Assembly: GCA_008711295.1 (NCBI GenBank)
Contig: VUYV01000046.1
Location: 5,330,948-5,394,947 of the forward strand
Direction: 5' to 3'
DNA: 64,000 nt
DNA from: Anarhynchus alexandrinus
Lineage: Eukaryota > Chordata > Aves > Charadriiformes > Charadriidae
Each line of letters starts with the position of its first letter. Within the stretch, counting starts at the first letter, position 1. The notes under the pieces are model-generated. The model searched no databases. It was not told the origin of the DNA and was given only the letters and a program-made list of their open reading frames with translations. The position numbers and the translations under genes are program-made. Positions 11,100 through 21,410 of the stretch are shown here, piece after piece.

Positions 11100-14000
11100 A
11101 GGTCCCGTTCCCCTGCCTCAGCCTCCCCCCAGCCTTTCACACCCAGACGCCTGCTCTTGCTGCCTCCCATAGCACCCCTCAGACCTCTCTCTGTCCCATT
11201 TAAGTCACTGCACCTGCAAAAACTTACTTCCTTTTTTGGCGAGGTTCACTTTTCGTGCAGATGGCTCAGTGTTTATATGTACTCATAGATGTCTCCACTG
11301 GGGTCAGGTGCACTGAGGGATTCCCTCTGTTGCCTCATTATAATCTTCTTAGTTGGGAGAGGTAATAATTCAAAGTCTGCATTTGAGTGTTTTTTTTCTA
11401 CGTTGAGTTCTGTGTTATTCTAAGGACTGTCCCCAAAACGTCTGAGAAAGCAATTTACCTCTGTGCAGTTTTTATCATGACCAATTGCCCCATGTGTTTC
11501 TTGTCAGCTATTATGACAGATCAACTCTCTGAGGACTTTGCTGTTCCTGTTAGTGGCAAATGCTGAAAAGTTACCTCAGTGACATAACTTGATTTGCTGA
11601 GGAAGCTGGTAAGAATTTGAGTCATGTCTATTACCGAGACCATCCATCCTCTTTAATTTTATGAGGCAGTAGTATTTTGTTGTTAGCCTGTTTCATAAAA
11701 GTGTGCATGCCAAGGACGCTGGCTTGGTATGGGCTACAATAGTTGATTTAAATACCTCTTGACTTTTGTGGAAATAGAAAACAGACTTCTGGGAAGGGAT
11801 ATAGCTTCAAGTGAAAGCTGGGGATTTCAGGAGTTTTAACCTTTTCTGCTTGCAAGGTTTTGTTGTTTTTCTGCTAAGTAGCAGTGGAAGTTAATCATAA
11901 AGGATACCAGGAAATGGTCCATCCCCACAATGAGATAAGACTCCCTCCGGGGTGAAGTTTTAACTCCTAACAGTAACAAAATTCAAAAGAAATTGAAGAG
12001 CACCATCTGAGGCTGAACTGATCAGTGGAGAGGACTCGAACAGTCACAATGAAGTGACTACCAGATAAAATGCTTTCAAGGTCTGGGGCTTGTTCCCGCT
12101 CTGTTTGTAAGAAACTTGATTTTCAGAGTTACAGTTCACCGGTAGCTTTTGGCACCTGCAGCCAGTCTGATGGCTAGGCACCATCAGACTTGAGCATTTT
12201 GGCACCTTGATCTTTAAACTGCCATGGCAATTTTGTGCTGGTGCTGCAAATATTGAACAATTATTTAAGCAAATCAATCCAGTGGAACTAAACCCCCAAA
12301 TTTCCTAAGAATATGGGTTTGTTTTTTCACATGAGCCCTCTCTCTCACATCCTGGTAGTGCCCACATATACTAGGTCTTCCACCCTAGACACACATTTCA
12401 ACTCACCTCCCAGGTTTCCTCATTGCTGGCTGGGCAAGTGGCAGCTGATGTGGCAGGCATGCCCTGCAAGGGACATGGTGTGCCCTGGCTAGTTGGCTTG
12501 TATCGTGTGCTGCATGGCCAACTGGTGGGTAGATGCTCATGCAACGCTATTTCAGCAGATGAATTCCCACTGCAGCTTTTCCTCACTGGAGGCACTCCTT
12601 CATTCAGTTCTCCTTCCACTTTCTGGAGACCGACTCTCAGGAAGATTGTGGGAATTTCTGTCTTTAAGATTTTTTTCTCCCATCTTTAAATCTGTTGGAA
12701 ATTGGAAGAGGGTTGAAATGCATTGGGAGAAAATGGTGGAGGAGTGTCTGGGAGAGGGTTCATATAATCTTTGGTTTCACATGAAACCAGGCTAAGACTT
12801 GGGGATGTGCTAATGACAACAAAGAAGCTGATTTCATTGTACAAAATCTAAATATGGTTAAAAAGTACGGTATTTCATTCTTTTCAGTTTTGTATATGCT
12901 TGCAATCATCACAGCATTTTTATATTTATTTTTCTTTCTTTTTGCATTGTTCCTTGCCTCTAGTCCAATTTCTTTCTAAGCCAAACAAGCTCATGGTGTC
13001 TCAGCTTTGCAGCAGTTGCATTGTTCCTTTATTTTAGTAGAAAACAGACACAAAAGTGCATGAGATGCTTCAGATGGACAGCACTAGACTTTGCTGTAGA
13101 CATGAGTACTGCTGCCTCACCAGTCAGAAACTACAAGTCTGACTTGTAAATACTGCAAAAGAAGGATGCAATGTGAAAGGAGATGGTGAAAAAACCTGCA
13201 ATCATAAAAAGCGTCAATGCCAAACTTTCCTTTAATGCCTTGAGAACCAAAGTTAGCATCATTAACGTGCTCCAGCCCATGGCTTTGCTGCAGGATCTGC
13301 CCGGGGCTACACCAGGGAACCATCTCTGCTCTCCAGGTGAAAGTAAAGCCGAATGTCACCTTCTGATTTCTCTTTCCTCTCCCTCTTGATGGCTCTCCTT
13401 TCAGTGCAGACCTAGCCTAATTCTGCTTAGTTTGTAAAGCTTGACAAGACCACCACTCAAGGTGCTAAGTTTTTAAGGTGCAGTCATTTTTCATTTCAAA
13501 TTCTGCCTCTCAAGCTATCTATAGTTCAGCATTTAGCCTGCAAATAAAGCTGTAACTGGTGAGCTGAGCAGAAAAAAGAGAAGATGATAAACGAGTTAAT
13601 ACTGAGTTTGTCACAAGGCCATTTGCTGCATGAATTAAAACACAAATTGGCCTATGGGTTTCGGGTTTACCAGCCCTGCTACAAAATATGTTAGCGTAGA
13701 AATCTGGCAATAGCATGTTTGAAGGTCTATTTTTCTTAAAGCTAGGCAACTTGGCTGTCCCCTCTCTCACTCTGGCACAAAGTCAAGTGAATAGAGAAGA
13801 ACACCGTGCTTGTATGAGTGATGCTTTAAAAGGGGAGTGTCATACATGCATTAATTTAATCTCTTTGGGTCAGGGGAGCTGTCTGCTTAGCAGCATCTGT
13901 CTCTGAAGTATTATGTACTTGTGGTCCCATTTCCTGAGACCTAATTTATTTTTATGTTAAATGGTGCTCTTAGGTGGCTTTCTCTCCTTTTGGTAGTCAC

Positions 14001-14995
14001 AGCTACCATTGCTGTTAATTAAAGTAATACCTGACTCCATGCTAGAGAGCAGGACCACATGCCATGAGAACAGAACATTCCTACAACTTAAGACAGCTCC
14101 TGTCATGAAAAACTGAAGACAACCCAGACCTGTAGGAGAAAGGATTTAACATGGAAAAAGAGGAGGTCATGTACTAAATGCCACATTAACCTCCATTTTT
14201 GTTTTAATTTGATATGGTGTGTGCCTGTTGCCCTTGGCTAAGAGGGCAGCTTACCTTTCGCTCCCTCTCTTGCAGCCTGCAGATATCAGGTCTGAGTTCA
14301 AGAGTTTTCTGCTCCATCACAGTGTCCTTCCCTTTCAGAGACTGAGTCTCTGTAGGGCTGCACTTCTCAGCCATGGTCTGTCTTCACTTAGTGATTAAAA
14401 TTCCTTTTCTTCCTTTGGCAGCCTCTTCAGGACAAATCGTTACCTTTTCACCCATGGCAAACTGAATAACGAGGAAAGGAACACAGGACTGTGTGTATAT
14501 TTGGCTTATGCAAACCATAAATGTGCTGATAAATTCTTACAAATTCCAGTCATCCAAGTAACCTCCATCTCAATGAATAAGACAGTATGTAGTGACACAT
14601 TCTTACTTCTTCTTCAGCCTTTTCCCTGGGCTCCATGTGCACAGCATCCACCACTAAAGCCTTTCACCGCAGGGCAGCTGTGGTAAGGCTTTCCCTACGA
14701 TCCCTGCTGTAAGCATGGGAAGAGCAGACTGTGAAGGGCAGCAAGTAACTTTCCATGAACTACACCACCCCCTTATTTCACAGGGAATTCATGGTTGTTC
14801 ATTTAATTCCACCATGTTGCATTTCTTTTCTTTTGATTTAAATTTACCCAGTCATCATGGGCAGTACGCGTAAAGGTAAATTAAAATGCTTGTAGTACTG
14901 ATAAAAATAATATGCAGATCTTACTCAGTCGCCTGGCTGCCTGTTGAGTTGTGGAGCGTGTTACCAGTCATGGTTCATTTATCTTCCTTAACCTG
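11100..14995. other. Non-coding stretch, no gene recognised
   Basis: The first 100 bases after the CR1 edge are C-rich, then the sequence becomes ordinary AT-rich DNA. A hairpin flanked by direct repeats at 12147-12207 is listed separately. Open frames of up to 101 codons show no domains. Confidence 0.55.
12147..12207. repeat. 10-bp hairpin bracketed by an 11-bp direct repeat
   Basis: The arms AGTCTGATGG (12164-12173) and CCATCAGACT (12181-12190) are perfect reverse complements around a 7-base loop. The same 11-mer TTTTGGCACCT lies on both sides, at 12147-12157 and 12197-12207. Possible explanations are a tiny non-autonomous element footprint, a local replication slippage, or chance. Confidence 0.8.
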
Positions 14996-14999
14996 CCAT

Positions 15000-15228
15000 A
15001 AGGTCAAGGAATACTGCCTCTGTCTTACAGATGGGAAACTGAAGCAGAGTGGGTAAAGCCTTGATCTTCAAAGGTATGCAGGTGAAATGGGATCCAGAGG
15101 AAAGTAGGCATTTAAAACTGTAAGCACATTCTTAAATAACTTTGAAGCTCTGGGCCTATGGGATTTCTCAAAGTCATGCAAGAAAGGCTGTGGATGAGCA
15201 GGGAGCTGAGCCCAAATTTCTGTATGCT
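15000..15228 (+). mobile_element. MIR-like SINE remnant, apparently interrupted
   Basis: TGTCTTACAGATGGGAAACTG at 15020-15040 corresponds to the conserved MIR/amniote-SINE block 'TTTTACAGATGGGGAAACTGAGGC'. About 110 bases later, TTTCTCAAAGTCATGCAAGA and GAGCAGGGAGCTGAGCCCAA match the next MIR blocks (CCCAAGGTCACACA..., GCAGAGC.GGGA.T.GAACCCA). The intervening bases, about 15059-15150, include TACCTTTGAGGATCTGGGCC-like sequence (here AACTTTGAAGCTCTGGGCCT), known from a different ancient repeat. I read this as one repeat nested in another. Confidence 0.55.
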
Positions 15229-15234
15229 TAGACA

Positions 15235-18200
15235 AACACTTTGTAAGGATCCCAGATTTCACTACATCCAGTTATGCATAGGCAAAGGTAAGTAGCTATT
15301 CAAGTGCTAAATGTTATTTTCTCCTGAGTGAGCTTGTGAGGTGCTTTGCCCTTGTCAGCTGCAAATGCGAAGATTAAGCCCACAGAAAGAGGTGGTACTT
15401 TTTTATATGTCACCCTGAGAAGTTTCTTAAGAAGTAGATCAGAGGAAGAGGGTCTTCTGCCTTGAAAGGCAGGTTTCAGCTGTGGTTTTTACCTCCTGTT
15501 TGGGTGTTTCATCTTTGTGAAAAATTGCCCAAATCTGTCAAAGATCTGAGATCTTATTTTTTGTGGTCCTCCTGGCGACTATAGAGATGAATTCTCCCTC
15601 AGTTCTGACTATGTTAAACTTACTCCATCCTCTGCTTCTTCTACTGTGTTACAGTGATTTGCATTCAGCCCATTCCCCATGCTACTGAACAAGTCCCAAA
15701 TCAGAGGTCCAGAAAGATTTGGCCCCTTGGTTCCTGATCCTTGACACTAGGATTTGTTTGCAAGCACTCAAAAGCAGAAAGACAACCACTAGTGTTCTCA
15801 GAGCCTCCCATTTTGGTACTAAGACAGTGTAGAAGAAGAGGGGAAGGAGCTCTGTCTCACCCCTGGAAGGGCTGGATATTAGGGTTGTGAATCCTAGTTG
15901 TATAATGGAGAAGGCAGGGGACCAGAAGATTACATGGTTAACCAGAGGACTGCCCATGCACACACCTGATTCTCATTCAGCCTTAAATCATACCTTTGTT
16001 TAAGACTGATAAATTGTTCCTGGCCTAAAGTAGTCTTCTTTCATGGGGCATGGAACACTTGAGGCTTGAGGTTCATCTGAAGAAGCACTGGCATCTTCCG
16101 CTGAAGTCTGTGGGAACTGGTGACATGATTTATGGAACTGAAGTTACTGGTGAGTTAAATGTATGAAAATCAAGTATTTTAGTTATAATTGTGGTGTAGC
16201 TGGGCTGTGCTTGTGTGTGCACATCTGCTGTACTTAAGGCATTGATTTCTTGAGTAGTCCAGGAACTTGTTGGCCAGTTGTTTGTGGAGATGGGATAATG
16301 AGCTGGTTTAAGGCAATGGACTGCCTTGAAACTAAGTGTTAAGACACCTTCACAATAAAGTATTGACTGATGCCACAGGAGCCATCCAGGTGAGAATTTT
16401 GGACAGTTATAAAGAATTTACCCAGCAGCTCCTGCTGTGCTTAAATGTGTTGCTTAACATCCTGGTTGGAATGACCAGGCAGGAGATTCCCAGAAGTGAT
16501 CAAATTGTGCTTAGATAAGACACTTGTAAATAGTAAATAGAAATTATTCCTGCAGGTGCAGAATTGGTTATATGGGGCAGTCTTCTTAGTGTAGTTACTT
16601 GTGAGATGTTTTATATGTAGTTATGATATATCATCAACGAGAAATTATGTTTGCTGGGGTGTTCACACAGGACCACAGGCCAGCTGGAATGTATGAACTG
16701 AGCAGAAGAGCTTTACCCAATCCAGCTGAAGATATCACTGCAAGGATGGTCGCAATAGAGACTCCCATCATCAAGAGCAACAAGCAAGTGCCCCTATTTG
16801 AGAGATCTGATTCCTCACATGAATGCTATCCCATGCCAAGACCCCAATAAGATAGTTCTTTTCAACAAACACTGTCCATGAGTGTCTGTGCAACAAACTG
16901 TGGGCAAAAGTGCTACAAAAATGTCAAATATTCAGAAAGAACAATCCATAGGCGTAACAAACTGGGCTCTCAATGTTAACAGTCTGTCTAACCCAGGTTC
17001 CCATATTTAAAATGGGGATATTAATATTCTTGAAGTTTTGCTAAGACATGTCCCTCCTGAAGCACATGACAATCATAATGCAATTAGAAAAAAGTGAATA
17101 ATGAAATCAAACTATGCAGAGTTTGAATGAATCATGACAACAACAGTACAGTTGCTGTTACACAGTGACACTACGTTGGGATTTTGAGTAGATATCTGGT
17201 CAGTGAACATCATGTCTTATATGCAATGAATGAGGTAGGGGCACAGGGGGAAAACTAGTCTGGGACTATGTAGTGAAAGACTATCATAGAACCCATGAAG
17301 AACGAATATAGAATAAAAAGGAATGGAAGGTTAAATGGCTATTCCATTTTTGGTATTTTCTTGAGTGTTGAATGCTTTGACCCTAAAACTTGCTATTGTC
17401 TCACATACATATGGGGACATGAGTGGTAATAAAAATCAATTCATTAGGGCTAAAAAGCTCATTTACAATATCCCCTCAGAGCTTCTTGATGGAATAGTTT
17501 GTATCCCGTGAGACTAGCTTTATAAGAAGTGGAACATTTCTTTTTCTTTTCATAAAGCTTTACCATGACACATGCAATAACAAACACTGCACTACACCAG
17601 TATGTGTTTGTGTTTACACTGCTTGAGATTCCCCATCAGCCCCCCCCCCACTGTTAATAATTCTGTCATCAAAGTTGAGATTGCCATGGGAAGCATATAG
17701 ACAAAGTTAAACAAACAAAGTGAAGGACTAAGGAAAAATAAGCAACTTGCATCATGGAAATCTGTGTCCCTGCAGTGTGCTAGCAGCATACCAGCATATA
17801 GAAGAATTGCCAAGAAAGGAATTAGGGAACTTCAGAGTTCCTGAGAGAGGAGCCCAGGCAGACAGACCTCACTAAAATGGAGAGTCTTTTTTCTTGTGGA
17901 TCCAGATTGTTCATTTCTCTGAGCTCATTTCTAGCTTTCTTCATTCAGTGTGACTCTTCTCAGTCTTAATGTATTTCCATTTGGGCTGTTCAATGCTTCT
18001 AGAGTTACTTTGGTAGGATTTTGTCTGAGCTGGTATCTCTGTAATAGCTGACGAAAAAAGAAAAAAAAAACAACAAAAACCCAACACAGCAAGTGGTGCT
18101 AATGTCGAGTTTGATTTTAGAATAAGGGGAGATACCCATCTTGAGCAGGCAAGAATCAGGCCCATAGTCTGTAGGTTGATGTTACTGTGAGAAAAGGAAG

Positions 18201-18865
18201 AAACATCCCAGATACATTAAGGAGCATCATGGCATTGCACAGTTCAGGATTAACGATGAGATATTTTTAGATATCACTGGATTACTGATGAGTTACGGCT
18301 TGCCTCTGTGTTACAATTAATCCTGAAAGGCAGGAAGGGATGTATTGTCATTGCTGTGTAATTATGCTATGGAGGTCCTTTCATTAAATTCTGTATGACG
18401 GCAGCTGAGTACTCTTTTTCCGGTGCAGTAGATGCTGTATAAACGCAGCAGTGAACCTTTACTTGAAAAAAAAAGAGGAGACCAGCAAGAATGTGCATTC
18501 CTGCATGTGCAACACAGTGATAGCAGAAAAGAAGAACATCTCAGAGAGAGACACTTTGCTCAGGCTGTGTCTGACTCTGGTTTGTTCTCTGGTTTACCCC
18601 AGAGAAGGAGGCTACAGAGGAAATAAAGAAGGTCAGAAGTGTTACAAGTGATGTGTCCTTGCCCATCACCAATCACATAATGGGAGCGAGAGCTTGCTGG
18701 GCACCACCTTTGACTCAACTGCTGTGTTTAGACCCAGTAGCTGGGTGCATTGCATGTGCAATCATGTTGGCTTCCAGAGATGCCTGGCTAGAGGTATATT
18801 CACCTTTTAAAGCATCACGTCATTGGCTTGATAGAGGCAGTTTTCTGAGCAATGTGTCCAAGATT
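15235..18865. other. Non-coding stretch, no gene recognised
   Basis: Ordinary sequence with a C10 run at 17640-17649, an A-rich tract at 18054-18079 and one weak antisense MIR match at 16985-17030. The longest frame (97 codons, 18653-18946) runs into the CR1 at 18866 and is a shadow of it in its last third. Confidence 0.55.
16985..17030 (-). mobile_element. Possible antisense MIR core
   Basis: CCCATATTTAAAATGGGGAT followed by ATTAATATTCT parallels the antisense MIR block CCCCATCTGTAAAATGGGGATAATAAT. Only about 45 bases can be aligned by eye, so this could be coincidence. Confidence 0.4.
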
Positions 18866-19075
18866 TTTCTTCACAGAAAGGGTTATCAAACACTGGAACA
18901 GGCTGCCCAGGGAAGTGGTGGAATCACCATCCCTGGAGGTATTTAAAAGACGGGTAGACATGGAGCTGCGGGACATGGTTTAGTGGTGGTTTTGGCACTG
19001 TTAGGTTGATAGTTGGACTCAATGATCTTAAAGGTCCTTTCCAACCTAGATGATTCTATGATTCTATGATTCTAT
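18866..19075 (+). mobile_element. CR1 LINE 3' end with RT C-terminal remnant
   Basis: The sense-strand CR1 starts near the FFT(E) codons ('tttcttcacagaaag'). It continues through coding for the H/TLEQAAQ-type segment (consensus [10 protein letters not shown]) and [19 protein letters not shown]. The stop is followed by the 3' UTR 'GGTGGTTTTGGCACTGTTAGG', AATGATCTTAAAGGTCC, and three tandem ATTCTATG repeats at 19051-19075. The sequence 'GTTTAGTGGTGG...GGCA.TGTTAGG' marks a different CR1 subfamily from the copies at 10.5 and 32.7 kb. It is the same type as the copy at 39.1 kb. Confidence 0.93.
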
Positions 19076-21190
19076 TTATGCGAAAATGCCAGCCAACACA
19101 TCTAAGTACCTGGCCCTGAGGCAAGTCACCCTTGGTCTTTTCCACTGTCCCCTGAGAAGGCCAATCCTTATATAGTGTTGATAAAGTCTCTCACACATCA
19201 CCTAATAAAAACTGATTTGCAGTTATCTGAAGTAGGCTTGCTTGGTGGGATGAGCACTGAGGAACAGGAGGGCTGTGTGCTAGACGAGAAGAGAAAGACT
19301 GGGCAGCTGCAGACTTTTGACCCTTCTTTGCAGGTTGGCTCCTGGTGAGAGCAAGAAAAGGAATAAAGCTGAAGGGAGTGAGCTGTCTGACATTACATTT
19401 TCCCATCGTTCTTTATCCAAGCAGGCTGAAGCCTGCCAGTTACAGCCAGAAGTCAGAACAAGCTTCCTAGCTGGAGCTGTGCATTTTAATTAGCTGCTGT
19501 GCACTTGGTGGCTGAGCAGTGACATAAAGCAGTTTTCTTAGTTGGATTTTAAAAAGCTGATATTTTACAGGGAGGAATCTCCCATTTTAGGAATTTTCTT
19601 TCTCTGAGTGCAGGTGCACGCTGTCTTTAGGTAAATATTTCTTAAAACAGGAACATTCAATTCTGTATGTGCCAGATCTTGAGATACTGCATACCAATAC
19701 TGCTCAGTTGAAGCCATGAATTGGTCTGATTTATCTCAGCAGCAGATACATAGTAGCTCAGGAAAAGAAGAGAAAAAAAAAAGAAAAAAAGAAAAAAGAG
19801 AGATCAGGGAAGGTTCAAAATAAGGCACAAACTCTGGCAGTTTGTTGTTTTAATTAACTTCCATTTTTAATCCACAGAAGGTAATTTTGGCCCCGTTTAC
19901 CCTGGTGTAGCTGGACTGCGCTAGTTACAGGCGGTTATTAGAAAATCTTTGGCTAAGCTTAGTGAAGCTGATGGAAAGGCTTGCGTATTTTAAGTGAGCC
20001 TGACAGTAGACACAGCATCACTGGGTGGTTTCTAAGAAATACAGACCCTTATGAATATTTTCCTCCTGCTGTGCAGGGAAGATGTCTCAGGGCTGTTGTT
20101 GCCTTTGTTCCATCATGACGTTCCTCCGCCAGCCTCAGCGCTGTCAGAGCCTTCTTGCAGGAGAGGATTCCAGCTCCAGCAAGTGATTCCCGTTTCTTTT
20201 ATTTTTAGCATCAAGATGTCTTTTATTCTGGCTGAAGGACAAAATCCCTTTTCACAGGGGCTGCTTGAACAGCAGAAATGAGTGGCTATTAAAAGCAGGC
20301 TTACTGTAAAATAGGATAATAACCTAGTTATTTTGCATTTCTAAGTCATTCTTGCATTGATATTTCCTTTCCTATGATGCACACCAATTAAAAGCCACTG
20401 AGCAATAAAAAAAAAAGCAGTCTGTGCAATAATCTGACAAAGAATCACGAGCTGTGAAACGACAGAATTATTTTGTTGCCTGAATGTGAGGATCCACAGC
20501 AAATTCTTATAAAACAGTCTTTGTCCTGTTCTATCGCTACAAATGTCCTTTAAGTCTCTGAAATGTCTTGTACATTTTAATGCTTTTCATGTACAAATAA
20601 ACATAGGTGACACACTTGAGTTTCAAGGACAGCTATTCCTTTTGCCTGTCCTCTAAATGCTTCTTAAGTGTCCTCTGTATTTCTAAGGTACACAGGTATG
20701 AGGGCTGTGCACGGCTCTCTTATCCCGGGTGCCTCAGATCGGATTATTGACAATACAGGAATATTTTCAGCGGGGAAGGGGTCGTTGGCTGGAGGGCAGA
20801 ACATTGACTAGGAATGAGGGCAGCGGGGTACTCTCTTTCAGTGCCTAATAGTTACAGAATGGCTCATTTCAGTGCCCCTGAGGTTAATGGGGAGGTTGGG
20901 ACAACCCTCAGTCAAGCTGCTTAGCAAATATCGTCAAAAACCAGCCGTAGCTGCACAGCAGATTTGGATGCAAGAATGGAAGAGGACAGATGAAGCTTGT
21001 AAACAGAGAAGGCACTCATTATGCTAACTTGATTGTAGCTAATTAAAAAGGGATATTAGCTGATTGGATTACAGGGGATGGAGCAGAATGACCCTTTGTT
21101 CATGCTTGTGCTTGCATCGGTAGGATTCTCTGGTCTGTCCAAGAGCGCTCCTGCATAATCCTCATTCTTGTTTCTTCTCTTCTGCTTTCA
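19076..21190. other. Non-coding stretch with purine tract
   Basis: No exon or transposon recognised. It contains a 42-base almost pure purine tract (19761-19802). The sequence just before 21191 becomes pyrimidine-rich and ends in a consensus-like 3' splice site (see next entry). Confidence 0.5.
19761..19802. repeat. Polypurine (A/G) tract
   Basis: An A-rich run punctuated by single Gs, all purines on the plus strand. It is not preceded by a recognisable CR1 or processed-gene body. Confidence 0.85.
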
Positions 21191-21191
21191 G

Positions 21192-21410
21192 GGGCAGATG
21201 CTCCCACACAGTCTGCTCGCCAGAGTAGCATGCCAAACGCCCCAACAGCGGTTGTGCCAGGCTAGCTAGCGCTCCTGTCGCTCTGCTGTCAGGCCATGGT
21301 CGAGAGATGCTGCCACAGCGCGCTGTTGTGCTCTCTGACTGTTCTCAGCAGGTGTGCAGTCTGTCGGCTGCTCTCGTCGGGGCTCGGACTAGAGAATCAA
21401 GAAACCGTAT
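21192..21410 (+). other. CpG-rich exon-like stretch behind a 3' splice-site-like sequence
   Basis: A pyrimidine tract ending CTTCTCTTCTGCTTTCAG (to 21191) looks like a good vertebrate splice acceptor. Downstream, about 200 bases hold around a dozen CpG dinucleotides, far denser than the surrounding AT-rich sequence. If spliced with two bases completing the preceding codon, the frame from 21194 reads 23 codons (starts ADAPTQSARQSSM, ends AVVPG) to a TAG at 21263-21265, which would make this a terminal coding exon plus 3' UTR. I do not recognise the peptide. No partner exon is identifiable in the window, and no nearby poly-A signal was established. It may equally be a non-coding RNA exon, a small CpG cluster, or chance. 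Confidence 0.25.

Noticed and set aside
10885..11172. 95-codon plus-strand frame in the CR1
   Set aside because: Shadow of the antisense CR1 coding strand; the true reading is on the minus strand.
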